From Bacillus badius NBRC 15713 (GTDB taxonomy: Bacteria; Bacillota; Bacilli; Bacillales; Domibacillaceae): 60,085 nucleotides of DNA. The notes beneath the pieces were generated by a model. That model worked only from the letters and a program-made list of their open reading frames with translations. It had not been told where the DNA came from and did not search any database. Shown one piece after another: positions 43,113 through 51,044 of the stretch (the first letter of the stretch is position 1; every line of letters begins with the position of its first letter). Location: the NCBI RefSeq assembly GCF_001591605.1, contig NZ_BCVF01000025.1, forward strand, positions 1 through 60,085, written 5' to 3'. The position numbers and the translations under genes are program-made.

Positions 43113-43871
43113 TTGTTTAGTTATTATGGCCGTCTAAGTACGGAACTTTATAATTTAACAAAGCCTGTTGGTCATTCGATCAATGGAGATATTGAGTACT
43201 ATCTTGATAGACTAAAAGGAACAAAGGGAAAGGTGCTTGAAGCGGCAGTAGGCTCAGGTCGTTTTTTAATTCCTTTATTAGAGAAGGGGTATAGTGTAGA
43301 TGGGATTGACTATTCGCCGGAAATGTTGGATTCATGCCGTGAACATTGCAGAGAACGGGGCTTGAATCCCAGTCTTTATGAAGGAAATCTATCTGATTTT
43401 TCATTGCCTTCAACCTACGAAGCGATTGTCATACCGACAGGTTCCTTTTGTTTAATTGAGAAATTGGCAGATGCGAAAGCTGCATTGAAATGCTTTTATG
43501 ACCATTTGGCTCCTAATGGACGCGTAATCATTGACCTTGGAATACCTGGTCATTGGCGTACAGGAGAAATCACTACTTCCACTTTTCCTCTTTCTCATGA
43601 GGAGGGCCTTTTATTAGAGAATAAATCAGTGGAAATCAATTGGGTGGATCAATACACTCTTTCCTATTTAAAATATGAAAAGTGGCAAAAAGGCAAGTTA
43701 GTGGATACAGAATTACAAAAGTTTGTCCTTCGCTGGTATGGGATCGAGGAATTTAAGCTTATATTAAAAAGTATCGGTTTTTCGGAAATCACTTGCTCTG
43801 CAGAATACAATTACAAGAAGGAGCCAACTAAAGAGACTGAACTGGTTACGTTCGAGGCTGTGAAAAAATAG
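43113..43871 (+). CDS. class I SAM-dependent methyltransferase
   Basis: A 252-aa methyltransferase starting at TTG 43113 behind GGGGGG. The N-terminus MFSYYGRLSTELYNLTKP, SAM loop LEAAVGSGRFLIPLL, acidic DGIDYSPEML and LAPNGRVIIDLG are typical of the family. The C-terminal half has a beta-strand insert common in small-molecule methyltransferases. Substrate unknown; probably co-transcribed with the epimerase. Confidence 0.88.
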   Translation: MFSYYGRLSTELYNLTKPVGHSINGDIEYYLDRLKGTKGKVLEAAVGSGRFLIPLLEKGYSVDGIDYSPEMLDSCREHCRERGLNPSLYEGNLSDFSLPSTYEAIVIPTGSFCLIEKLADAKAALKCFYDHLAPNGRVIIDLGIPGHWRTGEITTSTFPLSHEEGLLLENKSVEINWVDQYTLSYLKYEKWQKGKLVDTELQKFVLRWYGIEEFKLILKSIGFSEITCSAEYNYKKEPTKETELVTFEAVKK

Positions 43872-43902
43872 TTCAGTTCGATGACGGGCATATTAGTGAT
43901 AT

Positions 43903-43962
43903 GTGCGCGCATAAATCGGGTGAATTCGTGCATAAACCGATGATCTGCGCGCATAAATCCAA
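43903..43962. repeat. three-unit 21-base tandem repeat
   Basis: The motif (T)GCGCGCATAAATC recurs with an exact 21-base period: ATAAA begins at 43911, 43932 and 43953. The middle unit is degenerate (TCGTGCATAAACC). Similar short GCGCATAAAT arrays occur between genes in other Bacillaceae. This is the main content of the 315-base gap 43872-44186, together with the palindrome at 44021-44052. Confidence 0.7.
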
Positions 43963-44007
43963 CATTGCCATTAAACTTACTTGGCTTCGGTTCGTATAAT
44001 TCTCTGC

Positions 44008-44052
44008 CTGGTAAAACGAAAATGAGATTCCCCTGGCCAGGGGAATCTCATT
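44008..44052 (-). terminator. 32-bp perfect palindrome, minus-strand terminator
   Basis: Positions 44021-44052 form a perfect palindrome centred on TGGCCA. On the minus strand it is followed by TTCGTTTTACC, giving a T-rich tail that would end the transcript from the gene at 44187-44405. Confidence 0.7.
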
Positions 44053-44186
44053 ATAAAAGAAGATTTTTATTTTGCGAATGATAGAATAAATAGATGTTTT
44101 GCCAATAAAAACAACCTTCAAATCTCGAATCATTGATTGCTGCTAAACAGATGCAGGGCCAAGCTTTCTAAAAAGTGCTCTTGGAC

Positions 44187-44405
44187 TTAATCAAACAAAG
44201 AGACAATAGCCAGAATCCATACAGCTGCCACGAGAAATAAAAACCACCAGCCCATAAATTTGATCAACCTTTTTATAAATGGATTTTCAAGTCTTTCCTT
44301 TGAAAAAGAGCTTACCTTTAACACGCTGTCTGCATGCTGCAGCAGCATATAAGAAAATGATCCGAAGATGAGAGAAACCAATATTGCAACAACAAACAGT
44401 TCCAC
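44187..44405 (-). CDS. small two-span membrane protein, 72 aa
   Basis: The start is GTG at 44405, seven bases after AAAGGAG. Hydrophobic segments lie at about 3-23 and 50-70, with a basic loop (SFSKERLENPFIKRLIKF) between them. No family recognised. Confidence 0.65.
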   Translation of the reverse strand: MELFVVAILVSLIFGSFSYMLLQHADSVLKVSSFSKERLENPFIKRLIKFMGWWFLFLVAAVWILAIVSLFD

Positions 44406-44528
44406 TCTTTCACTCCTTTTTGGCGGTGACGTTTCTTGTAAATAGTTTATGTACCGAAGAACATTTTACCAATAGATCATGCGGCTGCTTAAGAACCTTT
44501 AAAGAACACATAGCCAGCAAGCTCTTAG

Positions 44529-44711
44529 CTATGATGTATGGGAAGAGAATGAGGTCATGAGCTGATACTTATGAATGAGCTTATCCAGTTCTTTGCTATA
44601 TTTTAAGGTTTGGTCATCGTTAAGACCATTACGCAGTCCTGTTAAGATCATTAAATCCCTAATATGATTGATTTGGTTAATTAATTCATTTGCTTCTTTT
44701 TGTATGATCAT
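44529..44711 (-). CDS. Spo0E-like aspartyl-phosphate phosphatase, second copy
   Basis: A 60-aa helical hairpin protein. The start at 44711 (MIIQKEANELINQINHIRDLM) is chosen by GGAG spacing and because it aligns exactly with the paralogue at 2549 (MIIQETLDELITRINSVRHLM). The signature is TLKYSKELDKLIHKYQ. The family removes phosphate from Spo0A or related regulators. GTTGTATAAT in front of both genes suggests similar promoters. Confidence 0.87.
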   Translation of the reverse strand: MIIQKEANELINQINHIRDLMILTGLRNGLNDDQTLKYSKELDKLIHKYQLMTSFSSHTS

Positions 44712-44951
44712 CTCCAACACTCCAAACGACCAGATTTATTTCTTGGAAAGTTAAACCAGAGGATATTATACAACTTTATGACATTAAAAGGAATGTTTTT
44801 GCTGGATTTTACAAAAATTATTATTGTTGTATTGTTGTTAAGCTAAAAATGGAGCGGACGCTATTCAGCTTTCCCAAAGGGCCGCTCAGGAAAGAACAAA
44901 TGAACGTGTGCAAAAGAGTGCCGAGGTACAGACTCATTTGGAGGTGTGGGC

Positions 44952-45320
44952 ATGGGGAGGAAAATTTATTTTGGTGAAGAAGGACTTACGTTGACTTTAA
45001 CGGGTGTAACAAGCTTTTTTGCTTTAAAGCGGAAGATTCATATACCATACAATAGAATTAAAAGTATAGTAGTTGATGATTTTCGAGCGCCTCGATGGAT
45101 GCTCAGGATGCCAGGCACGTCCATTTCTTTCTTAAATATTTATGAAGGCAGCTTCAAATATGCAAATGAATGGTATTTTCTTTCATTCGAACAAAACAGA
45201 TCTTTACTAATTATGGAACTGGAAGGGCATGAAAGGTATCAATATGTTGTTTTTCAAATGGAACATCCAACCGAGGCAGCTGCAGAGATCAAGGGACGCA
45301 TACATGCTTTTAGCCAATAA
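44952..45320 (+). CDS. PH-like domain protein, hypothetical
   Basis: A 122-aa protein starting at ATG 44952 behind GGAGGTG. The pattern YFGEEGLTLTLTGVTSFFALKRKIHIPYNRIKSI, a central MLRMPGTS loop, YANEWYFLSFEQNRSLLIMELEGHERYQYVVFQ and a C-terminal helix fits a bacterial pleckstrin-homology-like fold. No signal peptide. Function unknown. Confidence 0.7.
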   Translation: MGRKIYFGEEGLTLTLTGVTSFFALKRKIHIPYNRIKSIVVDDFRAPRWMLRMPGTSISFLNIYEGSFKYANEWYFLSFEQNRSLLIMELEGHERYQYVVFQMEHPTEAAAEIKGRIHAFSQ

Positions 45321-45358
45321 GCGCATAAAAAGAATAAAGCTATTTTCTACTATCCAAT

Positions 45359-45385
45359 CAGACGGGCGGCGGCCTGTCTTTTTTA
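45359..45385 (+). terminator. terminator after the PH-like gene
   Basis: AGACGGGC pairs with GCCTGTCT around a short loop and is followed by TTTTTTATT. Confidence 0.8.
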
Positions 45386-45586
45386 TTAGGGAGCAGGTAA
45401 AACCAGCTGAGTAAAAGGATAATCTCTTATGTAAAAGAGCCATCCTTAAATCAATATGGTAAAGATGGCCCTTATCCTTGCTGATAATAAGGAGAGTCTG
45501 TTGTTTAAACATCTAGTACTCCCTGCGTAACCGCACTTTTCATACCCGGCAGTCTAAGGATGATTCCGGTGCTCCTTATTGATTCA

Positions 45587-45991
45587 TCATTTTAATTTCA
45601 TCATGGCACCAAAATAGTGCGAGGCAGTGGCAAATGCAATAAACGCACATAGTTCGCTGATTTCCTCCTCAGTGAAGCACTCTCTCAATAGAGTGAAGGC
45701 TGAATCTGGTATATTGCTCTTTTGCTTCAGAAATACTTCTGCAAATCCTGCTGCCATCGAAATTTTTTCAGTAAACTTACCGGGTTCAGGTTTGCCTTTT
45801 GCTTTACAATATTCACAGCCATTGCCTTGTGCCAAAGTCCGCCTCACTTGTTCTTTTAACGCAGAGGGCAGCCACCCGTCTTTTTCTAATATATCTCCTA
45901 AATGAACCCATGCTTCCATTACTTGTTGGTTATGGCCTAAAAGTCGCTGGAAAGGTGTTTTTCCAAAATCTGATTCAATAATAGTTGCCAT
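45587..45991 (-). CDS. carboxymuconolactone decarboxylase/AhpD-like protein
   Basis: A 134-aa protein with a redox-type C-x-x-C in GNGCEYCKAKG, as in AhpD-like alkylhydroperoxidases, and surrounding helices (LKEQVRRTLAQ, ISELCAFIAFATASHYFGAM). It probably reduces peroxides or acts as a thiol oxidoreductase. The start at 45991 follows AAGGAGG. It is divergent from an Lrp/AsnC regulator across a 127-base gap, suggesting control by it. Confidence 0.87.
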   Translation of the reverse strand: MATIIESDFGKTPFQRLLGHNQQVMEAWVHLGDILEKDGWLPSALKEQVRRTLAQGNGCEYCKAKGKPEPGKFTEKISMAAGFAEVFLKQKSNIPDSAFTLLRECFTEEEISELCAFIAFATASHYFGAMMKLK

Positions 45992-46118
45992 TGAATGAGC
46001 CTCCTTGCTATATTCGATATAAATTAATTATAAAAAATAAAAAGGTCTATTCCCATTAAATTACAAACAAATAAACGGATCATACTTTTAAGTTTTAATG
46101 AATAGAGGAGAATTTTCT

Positions 46119-46565
46119 TTGAAAATGAAAATTGATGAGATCGATAAAAAAATAATAAATGAACTTTATCATAATAGCCGCTTATCAATGAGCGAGCTGG
46201 GGAGGAGAGTAAATTTGTCTTCTCCATCCGTAACGGAAAGAGTCAGGCAAATGGAGTCGTTTGGGCTAATTAAAAAATATACAGTAGAGGTGGATTATGC
46301 GAAACTAGGCTTGCCTATACAATGCATCATAGAGGCCACAGTGAAAAACGGCGACTATGCCTCTTTTAAACGTTTGATAGCGAAGGTTCCAAATGTAGAG
46401 TTTTGTTACCGGGTGGCGGGGGATGCTTGTTATATGCTGAAAATGCATTTTAAAACTTTTGCTGAAGCGGAAGAGTTCATAGATAGTGTCAGCCCGCTTG
46501 CGCAAACGGTCACGCATTTTATTTTTTCAAAAGTCCAAACTCATGCAAGTTTTGAAGCGGATTGA
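46119..46565 (+). CDS. Lrp/AsnC-family transcriptional regulator
   Basis: A 148-aa regulator. The start is TTG at 46119, eight bases after GAGGAG; an ATG at 46098 would put that site inside the gene. The N-terminal helix-turn-helix (KIDEIDKKIINELYHNSRLS, VTERVRQMESFGLIKKY) is followed by the RAM ligand domain with VAGDACYMLKM and SPLAQTVTHFIFS. It probably responds to an amino acid and controls the divergent AhpD-like gene. Confidence 0.93.
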   Translation: MKMKIDEIDKKIINELYHNSRLSMSELGRRVNLSSPSVTERVRQMESFGLIKKYTVEVDYAKLGLPIQCIIEATVKNGDYASFKRLIAKVPNVEFCYRVAGDACYMLKMHFKTFAEAEEFIDSVSPLAQTVTHFIFSKVQTHASFEAD

Positions 46566-46607
46566 TGGATGCCCCGTTCTGTGGGAGGGAAGGGACAAAA
46601 AGCATAA

Positions 46608-46652
46608 AGCCGGCGGATGTCTATGTCTTTAAAAGACAGAGACCCGCCGGCT
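46608..46652. terminator. long hairpin between Lrp and GNAT genes
   Basis: AGCCGGCGG pairs with CCGCCGGCT and the interior continues as a second stem (GTCT, TGTCTTT with AAGACA, AGAC). It separates convergent genes; tail weakly T-rich. Confidence 0.6.
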
Positions 46653-46717
46653 GACCTATATGATCGTTTCAGCCGAACCTTTTAATGTCATAGAGATGCG
46701 GCAAAATAAATCAACAT

Positions 46718-47248
46718 TTAGTCTGTTTTAAGCCGGGAATACACGCTGAGATCAATAAACGTTTCTTTCACTTTTTCGCATTGTCTTAAAGTCCCCTCGA
46801 AAGTAAAGTTGAGCTTTTCCAGCACTTTAATAGAGTTTAGGTTTTCCGGCTCTACTTTTGCTTCAATTCTATGAAGGTTCAAGGAGTTGAATGCATACTC
46901 TACTAGGGATAAGATGGCTTCCGGCGCATATCCATTCCCCCAGTGCGCTTTCGCTATATCGTAGCCGATCTCAGCCTTGGCGTTCTGAAAATCGAGGGAA
47001 TTATATCCGCATGAACCGATAATGCGATTAGATGTCAATTCAATAATTGAGAAACGAATCGCTTGGTTATCTTTAGACAATGCATCCAGGTAAGTGATGA
47101 TTTCTTTTGCTTGGTCTTCATTTGTGAAGCGATCGATATTCATAAACCTCGTCACATCAGGATCAGACCATATGTCAAACAAGCTGGATGAATCCGCGAC
47201 AGTCATTTTTCTCAAGTGCAGCCTTTGGGTATACAAATTTTTAATCAA
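46718..47248 (-). CDS. GNAT acetyltransferase, RimJ/RimL type
   Basis: A 176-aa acetyltransferase starting at TTG 47248, eight bases after GGAGG. TQRLHLRKMTVADSSSLFDIW, ISIGSCG-like IIGSCGYNSLDF, AHWGNGYAPEAILSLVEYAF (acetyl-CoA site) and NLNSIKVLEKLNFTFEG are RimJ/RimL hallmarks. Substrate could be a ribosomal protein N-terminus or small molecule. Confidence 0.9.
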   Translation of the reverse strand: MIKNLYTQRLHLRKMTVADSSSLFDIWSDPDVTRFMNIDRFTNEDQAKEIITYLDALSKDNQAIRFSIIELTSNRIIGSCGYNSLDFQNAKAEIGYDIAKAHWGNGYAPEAILSLVEYAFNSLNLHRIEAKVEPENLNSIKVLEKLNFTFEGTLRQCEKVKETFIDLSVYSRLKTD

Positions 47249-47542
47249 TACTTTTACCTCCAGTTGAGTTTTTTGGATGAGTTAAAAATATTGATATCTG
47301 CGCATAGTTCAGTCCCTTCTATTTTCAGATTCACCATTATTATACAGCTTTTGAATGGTTAGTCATATAATATGCATCCAGAAAGTTCGAAAAGGTTTCA
47401 ATGGAAATTTATGTCGTCTTTCTTCATTTCAAGTATAATGACAGTAACTAGCCTTCTATCATTTTAGCTGACAGAAGGCTGTTGCACTTATTAAGAGAAA
47501 GTTAACTGACTTGATTATCACTGTGCCAACTTTAAGAGTGTG

Positions 47543-47620
47543 AAAAGCAAACTAATCGAAAGGTTAGGACGCAAAGCCGACGGGTCTAAAATCAAATGGA
47601 TTAGGACGGCTGGGCTGCCT
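47543..47620 (+). ncRNA. c-di-GMP-I riboswitch, copy 2, upstream of PAS chemoreceptor
   Basis: AGCAAACTAATCGAAAGGTTA, GGACGCAAAGCCGACGGGTC and GGACGGCTGGGCTGCC are the GEMM-I core segments. It ends about 22 bases before the start codon. A small hairpin CCTCT-AACATG-AGAGG lies between aptamer and start and overlaps part of the AGAGGGAGG ribosome binding site, so translational control is likely. Confidence 0.92.
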
Positions 47621-47642
47621 CTAACATGAGAGGGAGGAACAA

Positions 47643-48452
47643 ATGGTCAACACAAGCACGCAATTATTGGATCAAGCCATGGTTTTGGCTGCATTAGAAT
47701 CAAATTTAGCCATGATAGAGTTTAATTTAAACAGAGAGGTTATCTGGGTAAACGAAAATTTTGCTAAAACTTTAGGCTATACAGTGGATGAGATGAAAAA
47801 CATGCAGCACAAGCAATTTTGTACAGTCGAGTTCAGGAACAGCGGAAAATATGAAGAACTATGGAATAACCTGAGAAGAGGAGTGAAGTTCCAAGAAAAA
47901 ATCGAGAGGATTGGGAAGGAAAAAAATATCGTTTGGCTCGAAGCCACTTATATTCCCATTCTGAATGAACAAGGAAAAGTAGAGGCAGTGCTTAAAATGG
48001 CTACCGATATTACAGACCGTGAACAGAGCACGAAAAAGGTTATTTCCCAATTAAAAGAGATGCCGGCAGAATTAGTCAATATAGTGGTGGCGAATTCTAA
48101 TGAAAAAATACAAGCAATTGAGTCGTTAAAAGAGCAAACAAAATTAATAAGTGAAATCTCTAAAATTATACGCAATGTTTCTTCACAAACGAATATGCTG
48201 GCACTAAATGCCGCTATTGAAGCTGCCCGCGTGGGAGAACATGGGAGAGGCTTTAAGGTAGTGGCTGATGAAGTGCGGAAACTGGCCGGCAATGTGGATC
48301 AGGCAATTAAAAATGTGAATTTAAATATAGAGAACATAACAACAGAAGTAGAAAAGGTTAGCAAAATAACGGATGATTTGCAACAAACCATTATGAGAAC
48401 CCAATCTGAATTCAATAAGAGGATTAGAGAACTGGAGGATGTTGCTAAATAA
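47643..48452 (+). CDS. soluble PAS-domain chemoreceptor
   Basis: A 269-aa cytoplasmic receptor starting at ATG 47643 behind GAGGGAGG. The PAS domain spans about 10-125 ([49 protein letters not shown]). A short methyl-accepting signalling hairpin follows with [20 protein letters not shown] at the tip. No transmembrane segment. It may sense redox or a small ligand through PAS and signal to CheA. The riboswitch ties its synthesis to c-di-GMP. Confidence 0.93.
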   Translation: MVNTSTQLLDQAMVLAALESNLAMIEFNLNREVIWVNENFAKTLGYTVDEMKNMQHKQFCTVEFRNSGKYEELWNNLRRGVKFQEKIERIGKEKNIVWLEATYIPILNEQGKVEAVLKMATDITDREQSTKKVISQLKEMPAELVNIVVANSNEKIQAIESLKEQTKLISEISKIIRNVSSQTNMLALNAAIEAARVGEHGRGFKVVADEVRKLAGNVDQAIKNVNLNIENITTEVEKVSKITDDLQQTIMRTQSEFNKRIRELEDVAK

Positions 48453-48623
48453 ACTTCTCAAATCAAAACAGATGGAAAAAAGGGGAGTTCTTATCCTGTT
48501 TGGAATAAAGATAACAACTTGAAGCCGTGCCCGCGGAACGTATAACGAAGAATTTTTTAATGATTCGGCTGAAAAATGAGTCTTTTGTATTAAGAATATT
48601 TTCTTAAAACCGATAATTATAGG

Positions 48624-48704
48624 GAAAAAGGCAAACTTATTGAAAGATAAGGACGCAAAGCTGCGGGTCTAAGGTGGACAACACTAAGATAGCCGGGCTG
48701 CCAG
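48624..48704 (+). ncRNA. c-di-GMP-I riboswitch, copy 3
   Basis: The core is nearly the same as copy 1 (GGCAAACTTATTGAAAGATA, GGACGCAAAGCTGCGGGTC, GATAGCCGGGCTGCC). It is followed by a stem-loop CCAGATAGG/CCTATTTGG and a GGTAGGG region before the start at 48750. CUGCC at the aptamer end can pair with GGUAG here, as it can with GGCAG in copy 1. Confidence 0.92.
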
Positions 48705-48749
48705 ATAGGAATTCCCTATTTGGTAACTATACGTTAAAGGTAGGGACTC

Positions 48750-49061
48750 ATGATGCAAGACGAAGAATTAAAAAGCAGCATTAAAAAATTTTATGCCTTA
48801 ATGGAAACTAGTCCGGATACTCCTGACTCAGCGTTTGATTTCATTGTTTTCTTACGGTCATTTGTCAGGACAAGATCTTGTTCTATTCTTCCGACTACTG
48901 AGTTAATGACTGTTCTTAAAGTCAATAAACCAGCCGTCTTTTTTTCCTTAAGACAAATGTCCCAGCAGAATGAGATCATTCGTTTCTTAGTCGGCTTATC
49001 TACAGATTTTGAAGCGGCCGAGCAAAAGCTGAAGGGGCTGCTCAAGGATGAACCCTGTTGA
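48750..49061 (+). CDS. c-di-GMP-riboswitch-controlled small protein, paralogue of 13138
   Basis: A 103-aa predicted helical protein starting at ATG 48750 (or 48753). It aligns with the 100-aa protein at 13138 along its full length: SSIKKFYALMETSPDTPDSA, FDFIVFLRSFVRTRS, LMTVLKVNKPAVFFSLRQM and a C-terminal QKLKGLL. I know no family name. It follows the PAS chemoreceptor gene and has its own riboswitch and terminator. Function unknown; a c-di-GMP output protein is a reasonable guess. Confidence 0.85.
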   Translation: MMQDEELKSSIKKFYALMETSPDTPDSAFDFIVFLRSFVRTRSCSILPTTELMTVLKVNKPAVFFSLRQMSQQNEIIRFLVGLSTDFEAAEQKLKGLLKDEPC

Positions 49062-49175
49062 TTGATAAGCTGGAACTTTGATCGATCCGTTATATGAAAG
49101 GTTTCAATTAATGAAATTTCCAATGCGCTGAACGCTCAGATGCATGTGATCAAGCGAGCTTTATAAGCAGACAGG

Positions 49176-49210
49176 AAGTCCCTCTCATGTGAGAGGGACT
49201 TGTTTTATTG
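49176..49210 (+). terminator. terminator after the riboswitch-controlled gene
   Basis: A 12-bp perfect stem (49176-49187 with 49190-49201) is followed by TGTTTTATT. Confidence 0.88.
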
Positions 49211-49334
49211 CCTATTAAATCGGACTCTCCTTTTTTTATGAGTATATTTTACTAGTAAAAATGGCAATGAAAAAGAAAAATTAGCAGGAATTTCTAAAGT
49301 TGATGAAGAAATAGTCCTGCGGAGGGATGAAAAT

Positions 49335-49553
49335 ATGGATTTAAAGCAAATAAAAACGTATGAGCAATTGGATCATTTTTTGTTTGAACACGAGGTAGAG
49401 CTTACATGCAAAAAGAAGGGAATTAGGGTGACGGGAATAGATCCCGGAAAAGACGGTCAGCTGACGTTTACATTGAGTAACGGCTCAAAAATAGAATGCT
49501 TGGCAGCAGAAATGAAAGAATACTTGAAAGCGATTCCGTTGGTTAAAGGATAA
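49335..49553 (+). CDS. small protein paralogous to the one at 23760
   Basis: A 72-aa protein starting at ATG 49335 behind GGAGGG. It aligns with the protein at 23760: IKTYEQLDHFLFEHEVELTC versus IKSFEDLDDFIFENKVDIRC, and LTFTLSNGSKIECLAAEMKE versus LALILSDGSQLELSPEELDH. The fold is probably one helix and a small sheet. It lies in the c-di-GMP/chemoreceptor cluster but is separated from the previous gene by a terminator. Confidence 0.75.
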   Translation: MDLKQIKTYEQLDHFLFEHEVELTCKKKGIRVTGIDPGKDGQLTFTLSNGSKIECLAAEMKEYLKAIPLVKG

Positions 49554-49599
49554 AGCCGCTGCTTTTTTAGAATAGTCTTTGATAACGGGATAAATCGAA

Positions 49600-49648
49600 C
49601 ACCTCCAAGCTGTATTGGAGCATACAATACAGCTTGGAGGTGCTTTTC
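49600..49648 (+). terminator. terminator after the 72-aa gene
   Basis: A 17-bp perfect stem (49600-49616 with 49626-49642) is followed by CTTTTC. Confidence 0.9.
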
Positions 49649-49657
49649 AAGGGTATA

Positions 49658-49973
49658 TTAAACGTGAGGCCATTAGCAGAGGAGGATAAATATCTTTTGG
49701 CGAAATGGCTTTCAAATCCACGCATTCTGTAGTTTTATAAAGGGCGGGATCATTCTTTTGACATGGATAATGGGGATAAAGTTTTTTACATCTTTGAGGA
49801 GGTTAAGCGCATAGCAGAATTGAAAGGGAAGGAAATCGAATATATTCGGCTTTATCCATAAGAGTTTTAAGGTGCTGGGAAACGTGCAGATTTAAAAGAT
49901 TCGAATGCTTCCTAAACATGAACTTCATGAGGGGGAATATCGAGACGGCTGGTTAATGGAATTCAAAAACTGA
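49658..49973 (+). pseudogene. decayed aminoglycoside-acetyltransferase-like GNAT
   Basis: The frame from 49658 reads LNVRPLAEEDKYLLAKWLSN, then PRIL, a TAG stop, FYKGRDHSFDMDN and IEYIRLYP, with more stops and a frameshift before KHELHEGEYRDGWLMEFKN. These are the start and end motifs of AAC(6')-type GNAT enzymes. Multiple stops and a missing middle show it is dead. No start codon or ribosome binding site is left. Confidence 0.8.
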
Positions 49974-49997
49974 AAGCGAGAGTTGAGGCGAAGCAAA

Positions 49998-50156
49998 TTA
50001 CGAACAGTGTTCATCCTCCACAGAGATCGCCGTTCCCAGAAGCAATATATCTTGATAAATGGCTTCTTTTAAAGACTCTTCTGGGCATCGATAATAATCA
50101 TCTATCAATTCACCTAATTCTTTTATAAAAATTGACAATTCAGCATCAGAAATCAT
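49998..50156 (-). CDS. small acidic helical protein, 52 aa
   Basis: ATG at 50156 follows GAGGG. The product MISDAELSIFIKELGELIDD, then YYRCPEESLKEAIYQDILLL, is two acidic helices. The length and helix pattern faintly recall Spo0E-like or anti-regulator peptides, but the SxELD signature is absent. No family assigned. Confidence 0.5.
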   Translation of the reverse strand: MISDAELSIFIKELGELIDDYYRCPEESLKEAIYQDILLLGTAISVEDEHCS

Positions 50157-50296
50157 GGGAATCCCTCTTCGAATAACTATATTTGTAAGTCTATCTTACT
50201 AGTTATTTTAATATAATTCAACTAGAAGAAGGATTTCGCGGTAAACATAAACTGCACAGATAATGCTGAAAGGCCGGAAAAGCTCTTCTGCCTTGT

Positions 50297-50737
50297 TCAC
50301 TGAATACGTTTGGATAAAAACATTAATCTCTCAATTTCACGGAACCCATTTTTTAAATAAAATAGTTCGGCAGGTATTCCTCTGTCAGTTAGTAAAGAAA
50401 TATGCGAGACATTTCTATTCTCAAGTTCATTTTCTAAGAACTTCAAAAGCATCGTGCCTATCCCCTTATTTTGCTTTTCTGAACGAACACACATTTCATG
50501 GATAAAAAATTCGTCGCCATTCCACCAGATTCGGTGAACCCCAAACAGAAAGCCGATGACTGTTTGTCCTTTAAGAGCGATCATACCTTTGAAGCCGGGA
50601 GTAGCTATGAAACCTGATAAATATTGCTTTGCCTTTTCTATTGACCAATGATCATTCCATGGTTCATCGTTAAAGACTTCCACAAATGTTTCTGTACAAG
50701 CAGATAGGTCATTTTCGGTGAATAATCGCACTTTCAC
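50297..50737 (-). CDS. AAC(6')-like GNAT acetyltransferase
   Basis: A 146-aa GNAT starting at GTG 50737 with a weak site (GAGTG). VRLFTENDLSACTETFVEVFN, EPWNDHWSIEKAKQYL, FFIHEMCVRSEKQNKGIGTML (acetyl-CoA site) and PAELFYLKNGFREIERLMFL match the aminoglycoside 6'-acetyltransferase-like subgroup. Whether it modifies aminoglycosides cannot be told. It is next to a decayed gene of the same superfamily. Confidence 0.85.
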   Translation of the reverse strand: MKVRLFTENDLSACTETFVEVFNDEPWNDHWSIEKAKQYLSGFIATPGFKGMIALKGQTVIGFLFGVHRIWWNGDEFFIHEMCVRSEKQNKGIGTMLLKFLENELENRNVSHISLLTDRGIPAELFYLKNGFREIERLMFLSKRIQ

Positions 50738-51044
50738 TTTTTAATCACTCATTTCGTTATTTTGTGTAAAACTATTTATGTCGTTAAGAGCCTTGGAGCT
50801 CTGAAGCCAAGAGCATACAATGGGTTTACTGGCCGGCTTTTTATTAGAATCACTAGTAGTTTCTTGATAGCTAGTTGTATTTCCATTATATTACAAGAAT
50901 ATCAAAAACTCTATCATAACTGTGCAACGTTTCAACCAGGATAAGAGTAGTTCCAGGTGGGGAAGGCCGGTTGAGGGGAAGAGGAACATGAGTGGTTGAT
51001 CAGGGGGTTAAGCAAGGCGAAAATAGCTGTAGGAGGGGGATTAG
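50738..51044. other. 307-base intergenic stretch without a supported gene
   Basis: The region is AT-rich at first and G-rich at the end. It contains no open frame with a ribosome binding site and no strong hairpin. Only the GGAGGGGG ribosome binding site of the next gene is identifiable. Confidence 0.5.

Noticed and set aside
43873-44133. 86-codon minus-strand frame
   Set aside because: It runs through the 32-bp palindromic terminator and the tandem repeat, lacks a ribosome binding site and has no family resemblance.
24225-48452. A single chemotaxis island joining both receptors
   Set aside because: They are 22 kb apart with many unrelated genes, and no cheA, cheW or cheB/R gene is in the window.
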